This document shows, piece after piece, positions 1 through 8,376 of a DNA stretch of 64,000 nt. How positions within the stretch are numbered: position 1 is the first letter of the stretch; the number at the start of each line of letters is the position of its first letter. The DNA is from Enterobacter sp. BIGb0383. Lineage in GTDB: Bacteria > Pseudomonadota > Gammaproteobacteria > Enterobacterales > Enterobacteriaceae. Under the pieces are notes generated by a model. That model had not been told where the DNA came from, searched no databases, and worked only from the letters and a program-made list of their open reading frames with translations. The position numbers and the translations under genes were made by a program. The stretch is taken from the NCBI RefSeq assembly GCF_003751845.1, contig NZ_RJKQ01000005.1, positions 62,001 to 126,000 of the forward strand. The letters run 5' to 3'.

Positions 1-2892
1 GGTCAGAATTATCAGCACCACGCCACCGGCAACATTCAGCCACATCGCCTGATAAAAACGTGCAACAGTGGATCTGGCCTGACTGCTGTCCTGGCTGTGG
101 CTGACCCACTGGCTGAGGTGACGCCTGCTTATCCCCAGTCGCCATAGCGTCACGGCGATCGCTTTCAGCGAATATCCGGCTTCGTGCGGCAGTATCGCAA
201 AATTAAGGCTGATACCTGACAGACGCTTTAGCGCGCCCGCCCCCACCAGTAACATATGCGGCTTCACGCGGCGACGCAGAGGTTTATGCAGAAGGTCATG
301 GCTAATGCAGAGGATGGCTGGCAACAGCCATATCAGCAACAGTATGCCCAGCCAGTAAACCGGATTGGGTACCCAAAGCAGAGTGAAGAACAGCAACACC
401 AGTAAGGAGGGGGCGACCAGACTGCGACGTAGATTATCGAGTAATTTCCAGTAAGAAAGCGCGGTCAGCGGATTCCTGACCCGGGTTCCATCGGCTTTTC
501 TGACGCGTGGTTTTAGCCAGTTAAGCAGTTGCCAGTCACCCCGGATCCAGCGTGAACGTCGTGCAACATCCGACAGATAATTATTAGGGTACTGTTCGTA
601 CAGTAACACCTCGCTCAGCAGACCCGAACGTGCATAGCATCCTTCAAGCAGATCGTGGCTGAGTACCAGATTTTCCGGGCAGATGTTGGTAGTGGCCTGC
701 ATAAAAATATCAACATCGTAAATCCCTTTACCCACAAACGAGCCTTCCCCAAAGAGATCCTGATAGATATCCGAAGACATCATCGAATAAGGGTTATTGC
801 CCGGTACGCTGCTGCGCAGGGCTGCGTAACGCCCCTGACCGTTGCGTGGTATCTCCTCCGCAAGACCGGGCTGTAAAATACCGAATCCTTTGACAACCCT
901 CTGGCGTGCCGGATCATACTCAGGCGTATTCAGCGGATGCGCCATCGTCGCGACGAGTTTGTGTGCCGTATCGCGCGGGAGCACCGTATCGCTGTCCAAG
1001 GTAATGACGTATTTTATGTGGCCCGGTAAAAGATGGGCAGGCATGTCTGCAACGCTGACGAATTGCGTTCCCGGATGGCGCAACCAGCTGTTCAGTAACG
1101 CCAGTTTCCCCCGCTTGCGTTCATAGCCCATCCACGCTCCTTCCGAGGGGTTCCATTCAGGCTGACGATGTAACAGATAAAAACGTGGTCGGCCGGAGGG
1201 GTAGCGGCGATTAAGCGCCTGCGTATCGGCGATAGCCTTTCTGAGCAGCGCGTGACTTTCCGGCGAGGGTTCATTTTCAGAATCAGCGAAGTCTGTAAGC
1301 AGCGCGAACCTGAGATTTTCGTTTTCATTCCCCAACCAGCAAACTTCAAGACTGGTGAGGAGCTGGCTGAAACTTTCGTGGCTGGTCAACATGCAGGGAA
1401 TGACTAACATGGTTGCACTGTCAGCGGGAATACCGGCTGAAAAATCCATCCCCGGCAAGGGTCGAGGAACGCGAAAACGGGTGGCTGCATCACTGAGCAA
1501 ATCGCTCATTAACTGAGTTAAAGCGATAATCAGAGGTAATATCACCGCGATCAATAGCCAGTCTGCGCCCTGCATGGCGGTTTCGTGCAATATTGCTGCG
1601 GTTGCTGCGGTTGTCAGCAACGCCAGGCTTCCAAGCCATGACAGCAAGGTTATTCTGTTGAAACTGTGCCGCAAGCGTATGAGCCTTGAGGCGTCTGCCA
1701 GGAGATGAATATCCAGCGCCTGTCGACCTTCGCCTGCAAGATAATAACCAACATGATGTTCCGGTGTCTCGGGCGCTTTTTCCTCTGAAAACGCCAGCGC
1801 CTTCTCAGCAACCTCAGGCTCGCTGAGACCGCTGTCTCTGGCCAGAACCTCAACTACGTGCCGGTAATGATCCCGGGTATTAAAGTGCATTCGGGGATAG
1901 ATGCCGGCAGGATCATTGCGTAATGCCTGTTCGACAACGCTTATCGTTTCGGCGAAATCAGCCCAGTCCGTTTCACTCAATAAACGCAGGCCCGCGATGC
2001 TGTTACTGACGGACAGCTGGCTGGCGGCAAGCTGCTGATTGAAACTATGTATGAGAACGTCAGTGGTGAACCCCTGTTCCCGAAGGCACTGATCAACCCA
2101 GGTCAGAGGTAACGACAGCGCGTTGCCATGCCCCTGCAGGCGCCGCACCAGCTCTGCGACAAACGCACTGGTTAACGGAGGTCGGGAGCGCGCCATATCG
2201 GCAACCACCATGATTAAATCACCAGGCGCACTCTCTGCGCATTCGACAATCCTTGTTATCCACGTATCGGCAAGGTTTCTGTCCTGCTGCGCTTTTATCA
2301 CTTCCATGCTGATACGACGAAGATTTTCAATCAGCGCCAGGCGCAGCATTCCCGGTAACGCCCAGACTTCACCCAGCGTCAGCGGTGTCACCTGTTGATA
2401 GGCAGTGAGATAGCTGGTCAGGCTGGCGGCATCCCAGCGGCCATCACCGTGAGCAACTGCCTCTGATGCGATATGATAAATTCGTGGGCAATTCAGCGGC
2501 GATACCAGCGATGGAAGACCTTTGCCAAAGCTTTTCGGCAGATGCTGGCGGACAGTGCGGATTTGTTCCTCAATCAGATAATAATTGTCCAGCAGCCATT
2601 CACCGGCGGGCATGATACTGGTCTTTTTACCCGCGTTAAGCTCATAGCAGTTTTGGGTAATGACGGCCTCATTGTCGCAAAGCCGTTTCAGAAGATAATA
2701 AGGATGCTTATCCGGTGAAACTTTATGAGTCCGCGCCAGCTTCTGGCCGTAGCGTTCCATCTGGACGGTCGAAAAGAGTTCTGACCGCGGCGAGCTTTCA
2801 CCGGCAGGATCGTTCGCCGAAAACGTTATGTTTTTGGCAGCATTCATCAGAATACGGGAACGGTTAAACCACGCTCTTGGGTTCATTTTCAT
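1..2892 (-). CDS. ndvB: Cyclic beta-1,2-glucan synthase (NdvB/ChvB family), N-terminal part
   Basis: An open frame of 964 codons runs off the left edge, so the C-terminal part is missing from the window. By family knowledge, NdvB/ChvB are inner-membrane proteins of nearly 3000 residues that polymerise UDP-glucose into cyclic beta-1,2-glucan for the periplasm. Visible parts: a soluble N-terminal region (about 1-400); two hydrophobic segments (about 410-470); a glycosyltransferase domain with a metal-binding DSD in ITLDSDTVLPRD (about 632), GKGIYDVDIF, and the acceptor motif RWIRGDWQLLNW (about 782); then hydrophobic segments from about 820 to 865. All of these match the GT84 part of NdvB. The expected GH94-like chain-length-control domain would lie left of position 1. 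Start chosen at the first ATG; a second ATG lies two codons later and neither has a strong ribosome site. Unusual for the E. coli branch, which makes its osmoregulated glucans with OpgGH. Confidence 0.85.
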   Translation of the reverse strand, partial: MKMNPRAWFNRSRILMNAAKNITFSANDPAGESSPRSELFSTVQMERYGQKLARTHKVSPDKHPYYLLKRLCDNEAVITQNCYELNAGKKTSIMPAGEWLLDNYYLIEEQIRTVRQHLPKSFGKGLPSLVSPLNCPRIYHIASEAVAHGDGRWDAASLTSYLTAYQQVTPLTLGEVWALPGMLRLALIENLRRISMEVIKAQQDRNLADTWITRIVECAESAPGDLIMVVADMARSRPPLTSAFVAELVRRLQGHGNALSLPLTWVDQCLREQGFTTDVLIHSFNQQLAASQLSVSNSIAGLRLLSETDWADFAETISVVEQALRNDPAGIYPRMHFNTRDHYRHVVEVLARDSGLSEPEVAEKALAFSEEKAPETPEHHVGYYLAGEGRQALDIHLLADASRLIRLRHSFNRITLLSWLGSLALLTTAATAAILHETAMQGADWLLIAVILPLIIALTQLMSDLLSDAATRFRVPRPLPGMDFSAGIPADSATMLVIPCMLTSHESFSQLLTSLEVCWLGNENENLRFALLTDFADSENEPSPESHALLRKAIADTQALNRRYPSGRPRFYLLHRQPEWNPSEGAWMGYERKRGKLALLNSWLRHPGTQFVSVADMPAHLLPGHIKYVITLDSDTVLPRDTAHKLVATMAHPLNTPEYDPARQRVVKGFGILQPGLAEEIPRNGQGRYAALRSSVPGNNPYSMMSSDIYQDLFGEGSFVGKGIYDVDIFMQATTNICPENLVLSHDLLEGCYARSGLLSEVLLYEQYPNNYLSDVARRSRWIRGDWQLLNWLKPRVRKADGTRVRNPLTALSYWKLLDNLRRSLVAPSLLVLLFFTLLWVPNPVYWLGILLLIWLLPAILCISHDLLHKPLRRRVKPHMLLVGAGALKRLSGISLNFAILPHEAGYSLKAIAVTLWRLGISRRHLSQWVSHSQDSSQARSTVARFYQAMWLNVAGGVVLIILT

Positions 2893-3047
2893 AGCATTGC
2901 TCTGATGCGACGTTAGCGCGCAGGAGCAGTTGCGAAATCAGTTCAGAAACGTTCTCTCAGGATGGGCGTCAGGCATCAGGGATTTAACAGCTGCCGTAAT
3001 CTAACATAAGTATAGGACATGAGCTCTGTTATGCGGTTTTTGTCGAG

Positions 3048-3218
3048 CTAGCGTCGGGAGATAAACAGAGCCTTACATCCGGGGCAAAGCATGGTCTGGT
3101 TGAGCCGGATTTTTGACAACGGTTGTGCTGATTTTAAGCCACAAACAGGACAGGCAGCAGCGGAAGTAGACGCACTGCTGAAGAGTTTCATTGCGTAATT
3201 GATAACAGACATAGCCAT
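3048..3218 (-). CDS. Small zinc-ribbon protein (YnfU/YmcF-like)
   Basis: A 56-codon frame with two CxxC pairs (CPVCG near residue 23 and CPGCK near residue 45), which is the layout of a minimal four-cysteine zinc ribbon. It lies directly downstream of a cspH-like gene on the same strand. In E. coli, small zinc-ribbon proteins such as YmcF and YnfQ are encoded directly downstream of cold-shock genes, so a cold-induced small protein is a reasonable inference. The ribosome site AAAGG sits only 3 nt before the first ATG but 9 nt before a second ATG at 3212, so translation probably starts at residue 3. Molecular function unknown. Confidence 0.6.
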   Translation of the reverse strand: MAMSVINYAMKLFSSASTSAAACPVCGLKSAQPLSKIRLNQTMLCPGCKALFISRR

Positions 3219-3293
3219 TAACCTTTCAATGAATGAGATTCACCGTACCACATATGGTTAAGTTTTAATCTATTTATTTTGACACACTGAAAA

Positions 3294-3506
3294 TCAGGAA
3301 AGATAAATGTTCGCAGCCACAGGTCCCCTGAGACCGTTTATCCGGCAAAACTCTATGCGCCTTCCAGGGATGAGTAATTCTGATTCGCGGGAGTTAACGG
3401 CTGAAATGTGAAGCAGAACGTCTTTTCGTCCATCAGATGGGATGATGAGGCCTTTACCACTAAGAATATCAAAGTTTTTGACAATTCCGGTCATTTTATG
3501 GGACAA
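3294..3506 (-). CDS. cspH: Cold-shock domain protein, CspH-like
   Basis: A 70-residue single cold-shock domain. It matches E. coli CspH along its whole length as I remember it: KMTGIVK start, [12 protein letters not shown], a HIS element, [17 protein letters not shown] and an ending in AANIYLS. As in CspH, the RNA-binding surface departs from CspA (KGLIIP instead of KGFGFI; VLLHIS instead of VFVHFS), so nucleic-acid binding is likely weaker or different. The frame begins with TTG at 3506, preceded by AAGGA at a good distance; an internal ATG four codons later is the alternative. It is followed on the same strand by the small zinc-ribbon gene, with 75 bp between them. Confidence 0.85.
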   Translation of the reverse strand: MSHKMTGIVKNFDILSGKGLIIPSDGRKDVLLHISAVNSRESELLIPGRRIEFCRINGLRGPVAANIYLS

Positions 3507-3771
3507 GTCAATTCCTTATTGAAAACACTTAAAGACTATACATTGGAAATGGCATTCAGCCACTTTTATTTTCCCTGCAGGACCTCTGGACGGCTAAAAG
3601 ATAATTTGCTTATATCGATTCCCTGTGCCTTAATGAATCCCATCAGTTCGATGTACTAATGAAAGTTAGAAATTTTCCGGGCAGTTCTCATTACCAGGCG
3701 CTATCGTTGATATCCCCTTTTTTGAGTCCATACGTTTACTATCAATACAATGATGTATAACAGGAGTCAGT

Positions 3772-3990
3772 ATGACCTCTAGAATTAAAGGCCTGGTAAA
3801 ATGGTTTAACGAAGACAAAGGTTTTGGCTTCATCTCTCCTCTTGATGGCAGCAAAGATATCGTCGTCCATTTTTCCGCGCTTAATGGCGACAACTTTAAA
3901 ACTTTATTTGAAGGACAGAAAGTTGAATTCGCCATTCAGATCGGAGACAAAGGTCCTGCTGCTGCAAACGTAATACTTTGCGATAAATAA
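3772..3990 (+). CDS. CspA-family cold-shock protein
   Basis: A 72-residue cold-shock domain protein. [18 protein letters not shown] contains an intact RNP1 (KGFGFI), and DIVVHFSA is the RNP2 element (usual form VFVHF); the end GPAAANVIL is typical of the CspA, CspB and CspG group. Such proteins bind single-stranded RNA/DNA and act as RNA chaperones after cold shock. AGGAG lies 5 nt before the ATG. It is transcribed divergently from the CspH-like gene across a 265-bp gap that probably holds both long 5' leaders. I cannot assign it to one E. coli paralogue. Confidence 0.9.
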   Translation: MTSRIKGLVKWFNEDKGFGFISPLDGSKDIVVHFSALNGDNFKTLFEGQKVEFAIQIGDKGPAAANVILCDK

Positions 3991-4290
3991 ATAATTGTGG
4001 ATCTGCGATAACGATGAAGGATTGTTCCTGAGTAGACAGATCCATAACTTAAATCAGATGAAAGTCGTTTATTCTTAATATCAGGCCAGCATATTTTTCG
4101 CAATTATGAGTGTGCTGACCGATGTGATGAAGTGCAGGACTGCTGCATAAAAGTCTGAAAGCAGAAGCTAACTGCTTGTTAAATAATAAAGTGCGTAAGA
4201 GGCGAGGCTGCCTCCGAAAGCATCACGTCTTTGCTTTTACCTTAATGGCATCTGCCAGTTAACATTCACGCGAGAACAGGATAATAGAAT

Positions 4291-4518
4291 ATGATAAAAG
4301 TCCTTGTTTTCTTTAATGCTGAATCCTGTAAAATCAGGACAGTTCTGGAAGATATATCTTCTATCAGGCAGGAATATCCAAACGGTGAAGAAACACATCT
4401 TCGGATTATGTCTGCAGGTTTTCCTTCCTTAACTGGCGATCATGGCATTGTTTACGTGGCTACTGACAGAGAGTTAACGTCACAGGAGATACTTGATGCG
4501 GCCAGGAGATATTTATAG
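4291..4518 (+). CDS. Hypothetical 75-residue protein
   Basis: An open frame in an AT-rich accessory stretch with an AGGA element about 10 nt before its ATG. A rho-independent terminator lies 90 bp after its stop. The predicted protein (begins MIKVLVFFNAESCK, ends LDAARRYL) has no signal peptide, membrane segment or motif I recognise. The 300 bases before it (3991-4290) show no other gene. Whether it is cold-regulated like its upstream neighbour cannot be told from the sequence. Confidence 0.45.
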   Translation: MIKVLVFFNAESCKIRTVLEDISSIRQEYPNGEETHLRIMSAGFPSLTGDHGIVYVATDRELTSQEILDAARRYL

Positions 4519-4607
4519 CATTTTTGCTATGCTCTCTGCTCCACGTTTAATTGCATGCTTACCCTATTTATCAGAATCGAACAAAAAATGAGTTAAAAAC
4601 ATTTATG

Positions 4608-4632
4608 GCCTGCTAACAGCAGGCTTTTTTTT
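4608..4632 (+). terminator. Rho-independent terminator
   Basis: A perfect 7-bp stem (GCCTGCT / AGCAGGC) with an AAC loop is followed by eight T. It most likely ends the transcript of the small gene at 4291. On the other strand the run of T is interrupted, so it would work less well for the minus-strand frame at 4636. Confidence 0.85.
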
Positions 4633-4635
4633 ACA

Positions 4636-4860
4636 TTACACTTTTTTAGAAACACCTCTATAAAGAGAGAGTGATTCGCTACCCTCTGACAAAATGCAGG
4701 TGTCTCTCCCCTGCGTGCCATCTTGCCATTTGTGAAAAACCTGGCTAAGTGGCGGCACTAATTCACAAAATGCCTCTCCTGATTTAAAGCTCATCAGGTA
4801 TGACTGAAGCAATAAGTTATGAGGGTATAAAAAGGCTCTCCGGATGGCTCCTGGCATCAT
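4636..4860 (-). CDS. Possible small hypothetical protein (weak)
   Basis: A 74-codon frame starting with two ATG codons, with AAGG about 11 nt upstream. It ends next to the terminator hairpin at 4608. The product (MMPGAIRRAFLYPH...) resembles nothing I know and has no clear motif. It could be a chance frame; listed because it is the longest frame in a 570-bp gap (4519-5092) that otherwise shows only the terminator and, presumably, the promoter of the H-NS-like gene. Confidence 0.2.
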   Translation of the reverse strand: MMPGAIRRAFLYPHNLLLQSYLMSFKSGEAFCELVPPLSQVFHKWQDGTQGRDTCILSEGSESLSLYRGVSKKV

Positions 4861-5092
4861 AGTTTTAAGTACCTTCAAAAATACAGGGGCATTTCGTAGG
4901 AGTTAGAATTTAGTTCTTGCACATTCTTCTTAGCTTTGTCTTGCAATATGAGATTTATATAAGTAGTTTAAACCTTGTTAATAACAATATATACCAATCG
5001 GATCAAAGTGCTCAGTAAGAAAAATCGGGTTGATGAGCAACCGTCGACATCAGTATTTACTGAACAACGAAATAACTTTAAAAGGTCTCCTT

Positions 5093-5497
5093 ATGTCAGA
5101 TGCTCTTACACAGTTAAACAATATCCGTACCTTACGTTCTCAGACTCGCCAAATGTCATTAGAAGTACTGGAAGATGTTCTGGAAAAGTTTAAAATTATT
5201 CTTATAGAACGACGAGAAGAAGAGACATTACGTCTTGCAAATGAAAGTCAGCGCCGCGATAAACTGGAATCACTTCGTCAGATGATGCTTGATGAGGATA
5301 TCGATCCATCCGAACTTATGGCTTTTGTTGGCTCTCCGGGTAAGGTTAAAAGGACGCGTTCCCCCCGCCCCGCGAAGTATCGATATACTGACGAAACTGG
5401 AGAGTCAAAAACATGGTCAGGTCAGGGGCGAATGCCGAAGCGGATCTCAAGTCTGATTGCTGAAGGTGGGGAATTAAAAGATTTTGAAATCAGCTAA
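5093..5497 (+). CDS. H-NS family nucleoid-associated protein (paralogue)
   Basis: A 134-residue H-NS/StpA-like protein. The N-terminal half is a charged helical oligomerisation region (MSDALTQLNNIRTLRSQTR, then a coiled-coil-like stretch rich in Glu and Arg to about residue 80). The C-terminal half is the AT-hook-like DNA-binding domain with YTDETGESKTWSGQGRMP, where QGR is the minor-groove motif. The start at 5093 has AAAGG 7 nt upstream; a longer upstream extension of the frame has no ribosome site. Divergence from chromosomal H-NS in the C-terminal tail (SSLIAEGGELKDFEIS), together with the AT-rich island setting, suggests a horizontally carried paralogue of the Hfp/StpA kind. It would be expected to silence AT-rich DNA and to mix with host H-NS (family knowledge, not visible here). 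Confidence 0.9.
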   Translation: MSDALTQLNNIRTLRSQTRQMSLEVLEDVLEKFKIILIERREEETLRLANESQRRDKLESLRQMMLDEDIDPSELMAFVGSPGKVKRTRSPRPAKYRYTDETGESKTWSGQGRMPKRISSLIAEGGELKDFEIS

Positions 5498-5500
5498 AAA

Positions 5501-5527
5501 GAGCCGGGTATCACCCGGCTCTTTTTT
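5501..5527 (+). terminator. Rho-independent terminator of the H-NS paralogue
   Basis: A 9-bp perfect stem (GAGCCGGGT / ACCCGGCTC) with an ATC loop and six T, starting three bases after the stop codon. The following 5528-5874 contains no convincing gene; its only recognisable element is the first copy of a 50-bp direct repeat. Confidence 0.95.
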
Positions 5528-5760
5528 GTATAGGCCGCAAGTTGCCTTAGAGAATAGTCGAGAAAAATTTAGTTCCATCGATGTAGCCGAGGAGCTGTTT
5601 AAAATAACAGTACTGCTTAAGGGACAAACCGGTTATCTTGCAGATCGTTACAGCGAGCAAAAAGAGAGCCATCAGGAGCTTTCATCCCGAGTCAATCAGG
5701 ACAAAATAAAACGTATGTTCTTCGTGAATCTATACTGCATGAGCTTAACAACGTCCGTTA

Positions 5761-5810
5761 TTGGCACAAAGCTCGCCACCTGAAGCATCGCATGGTCCGC
5801 TGTGAGCGAG
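5761..5810. repeat. 50-bp direct repeat, left copy
   Basis: The stretch beginning TTGGCACAAAGCTCGCCACC recurs at 6619-6668 with a single mismatch over 50 bp; similarity fades just beyond. The two copies bracket the LeuE-type exporter gene with 858 bp between equivalent positions. The preceding ACGTCCGTTA also resembles the inverted-repeat element at 8377. Confidence 0.9.
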
Positions 5811-5874
5811 TAGCGAACGTCCCATCCAGCGAAAGAGCGTAAAAAAACCGTCTCACGGCAGTTTAGCTTTCCAG

Positions 5875-6519
5875 TCAGGAAGTTGCGCTTGCGAGTCGTG
5901 CTGCAAATCCAAGGAAGAACATCCCTACCAACGCGTTTCCGATTGCAGACAGACGTCGGTTGCCTTTCAGACGGCTTAGAAGATAAGAGCCGCAGAAAAC
6001 GAGAAAGCCGAAATAAACGAGAGTAATTGCGAACATTACTGCTGCCAGAATTATAAACGCCATCCAGGAATGTTCAGCCTGAATATTGATGAACTGGGCG
6101 AAGAAAGAGATATAGAACAGCAGCGTCTTCGGATTCAGTAGAGTAACCAGCATTCCGCGCCCAATGATCCCCTTGCCATCAGCTGGAGATTTCTTTTCCT
6201 GACTCGTTTCTACAGCTGGCTTAAAGATAGCGCGTATCGTCTGGACACCGAGATAGAAAAGATAAGCAGCTCCTGCGTATTTGATGGCGTTAAATAAGGC
6301 AGGGGTTGAGCTTATGACCGCGGTCAGCCCACACCATGTCAGCAGAACTAAAATAACGTCGCTCAGGAGGATGGAGAATATTGCAGCGAAGCCCCGCTTG
6401 ATGCCGCTGGTAATGCTCGTTTTGATCACGAACATGGTTTCAGGGCCAGGCATAAGGACTATCAGCGTCGCACCAAGCAGGTACGTCCAGAAATTCACGA
6501 CACCAAAATCAGCAAACAT
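5875..6519 (-). CDS. leuE: LysE/RhtB-family amino-acid exporter, LeuE-like
   Basis: A 214-residue membrane protein with about six hydrophobic helices. It starts FGVVNFWTYLLGATLIVLMPGPETMFV, has LLNPKTLLFYISFFAQFI in the middle and ends GFAARLASATS. These are hallmark segments of LeuE (YeaS), which exports leucine and analogues across the inner membrane. Length agrees with the family (about 212). It stands alone between two direct repeats inside the AT-rich island, with no partner regulator beside it. Being an extra copy carried with the repeats is possible but not provable here. Substrate is inferred from similarity only. Confidence 0.85.
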   Translation of the reverse strand: MFADFGVVNFWTYLLGATLIVLMPGPETMFVIKTSITSGIKRGFAAIFSILLSDVILVLLTWCGLTAVISSTPALFNAIKYAGAAYLFYLGVQTIRAIFKPAVETSQEKKSPADGKGIIGRGMLVTLLNPKTLLFYISFFAQFINIQAEHSWMAFIILAAVMFAITLVYFGFLVFCGSYLLSRLKGNRRLSAIGNALVGMFFLGFAARLASATS

Positions 6520-6618
6520 TTACACTCCAGTTTTCTCGTTTCAACGAGGCCATTCTAACGTAACCCGGATTAATGAAAACACATCACGGCTACTTTGTTG
6601 GTAAGCCAATGTCTGCTG

Positions 6619-6668
6619 TTGGCACAAAGCTCGCCACCTGAAGCATCGCATGGTCCACTGTGAGCGAG
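6619..6668. repeat. 50-bp direct repeat, right copy
   Basis: Second copy of the repeat at 5761-5810, identical but for one base (A for G). It lies in the 322-bp gap 6520-6841 upstream of the LeuE-like gene, a gap that otherwise shows only a short hairpin (TTAGAT / ATCTAA around 6780-6798). Confidence 0.9.
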
Positions 6669-6841
6669 GAGCGGAAGTTCATTATTTATATTTATCGATA
6701 CGTTACATACATGCCCCTCAACTAATCAATGGGAGCAGACCCAAGTTTCTATTAGTTGTGCATGACTCCTACTATCCTTAGATTTATCCCCCGATCTAAA
6801 GTGGCTTTTTACAGGTCGGGGTCCAATCAGTAGTGTAACTG

Positions 6842-8056
6842 TCAGTCAAACATAGCTGGTAATGATGAGTTAATGATCTTAATGTCAATACTATTCTTTT
6901 TTAAGCATAGCTCATGCCGCTTTTGAAGCATGCTAATGAACGTGTTAGTATTTGATGAGCTTAACTTCATGTTGTAAATGATTTCTGACACGCTGATAAC
7001 ATTTATGCAAACTTTGTGGCGCCTGCTGACCTCTTCTATTAATTCAATTATTTCAGGCCACTCTTTTGACTCTCTATATTCATCTATTAGGACTATTCCA
7101 TAGAAATCATAATCGCCACCATGCAAGATCGCTATTCCAGCAGAGTTATATATTTTCTCACCTCTATTGATTACTTTATAAACCCCTTCCAATTGATTAA
7201 TTGCTTTCCTGCAGTGCTTAATCATGCTCGATGAAGCTCGTTCACGAGATTTATCCAGGGTCGATACGTTTACTTGTAGGCATTTAGACTCAATCGCAAT
7301 TACTTTATTGTTTAGCGAGCAAGTTAATACATCTGTTAGTTCTCTTTCCTTTTTTCCAATCTTTACCATTGGAGACAAGGTCGTTGAGGAGTTATTCATC
7401 AGGCAAAGTGCCTGATAAATCTGACGCTCCTGACGCGCACCATCAATCTCTGTAGCCACTTCATAACTTGATGAGCCTTGAGGATTTACGTGATGCGTAA
7501 GGATAGCCTTAAGTTCTTTAACCTTAACGGGAAAGTGAAATTTTAACACATTGAATCCCGCATGTTTAGCATCATCAGAACCTAATGAGGCACATACCGA
7601 ATCAGTGAATTTAATGTTATCTAGATGATTGTTTGCTGAAGAAAATTCAAAGTTTGCAATTATGTTATAAGCTCTTTTGTTTCTAAAGTTAGTTTTTATA
7701 TTTATTGTTCCATACACAACGCTCGCGTCAGTCTCGTCGAATAAAGATAGGTGGATATCTGAGTCTAAGAATGAATCATCAAAAATATTATTACGATTAT
7801 TCCAACGTTGAGCAAGTATCGCATGGAAAGGTGATGATTTATTATCAAATACTTTCAAGGCCAATGCGATATTATGCGGGGGATTTATTTTAACAAATAG
7901 ATAAAATTCTATCTTAGCACCAAGCAAAATGGACTTAATGACTGATGTAGGTAATTTTGCTACTAACGCTTTATCGTCTGAAGAATTAGACTCACAAAAA
8001 ACTCCAACTTGTTCTGATGCTAAAATGTCATGAAGACTTTTTGATGGTAAGTACAT
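6842..8056 (-). CDS. Unknown protein with PD-(D/E)XK-nuclease-like signature
   Basis: A 404-residue soluble protein without signal peptide or membrane segments. I do not recognise the family. In the second half are, in order: RQERQIY (Glu about 210), ELTDVL (Asp about 242), IAIESKC (Glu about 256, Lys about 258) and KAINQLEGVY (Gln about 288). This spacing is the typical layout of restriction-endonuclease-like folds (E, D, ExK and a helix with QL), so a nuclease role is a reasonable inference. The first 200 residues have no motif I know and could be a recognition domain. The start at 8056 is chosen because AAGGAG lies 7 nt upstream; an upstream ATG (8080) lacks a ribosome site. It is AT-rich compared with the core and sits next to P4-satellite remnants, a common home of phage-defence genes. 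No methylase or other partner is adjacent. Confidence 0.6.
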   Translation of the reverse strand: MYLPSKSLHDILASEQVGVFCESNSSDDKALVAKLPTSVIKSILLGAKIEFYLFVKINPPHNIALALKVFDNKSSPFHAILAQRWNNRNNIFDDSFLDSDIHLSLFDETDASVVYGTINIKTNFRNKRAYNIIANFEFSSANNHLDNIKFTDSVCASLGSDDAKHAGFNVLKFHFPVKVKELKAILTHHVNPQGSSSYEVATEIDGARQERQIYQALCLMNNSSTTLSPMVKIGKKERELTDVLTCSLNNKVIAIESKCLQVNVSTLDKSRERASSSMIKHCRKAINQLEGVYKVINRGEKIYNSAGIAILHGGDYDFYGIVLIDEYRESKEWPEIIELIEEVSRRHKVCINVISVSEIIYNMKLSSSNTNTFISMLQKRHELCLKKNSIDIKIINSSLPAMFD

Positions 8057-8376
8057 TATCTGACTCCTTGTATGCTTCAACCTGTAACTGGGTTAAAGCC
8101 CATCTATCATACTGGCTGGATGTATATCATACAAACCGTGAATGTATAGCAATGTGTTGTTAGATGATAAGTTTTATAAACCATTATTAGGTAGGATACC
8201 ATATCTTGAAAAATCAATCCCCAACAGCCTTCAGGCGGCCTAAGTACATCCTCAAGCCTACTTCTGTACACCTAATAAACCACGCATTAACTTTGCTATC
8301 GGTTGATCGATACACGGTTATGTCAGTAATGTTTTGACTACCCCTAACTCCGTATATCACAAGTCACTTTAGCAAC

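Noticed and set aside
5484-5783. A 99-codon plus-strand frame after the H-NS paralogue
   Set aside because: It begins inside the H-NS-like gene, runs through its rho-independent terminator and ends in the direct repeat; no ribosome site and no recognisable product.
8203-8334. Short TTG-initiated frame of about 43 codons in the gap upstream of the iterons
   Set aside because: Rare start codon, poor ribosome site spacing and no recognisable product; likely chance.
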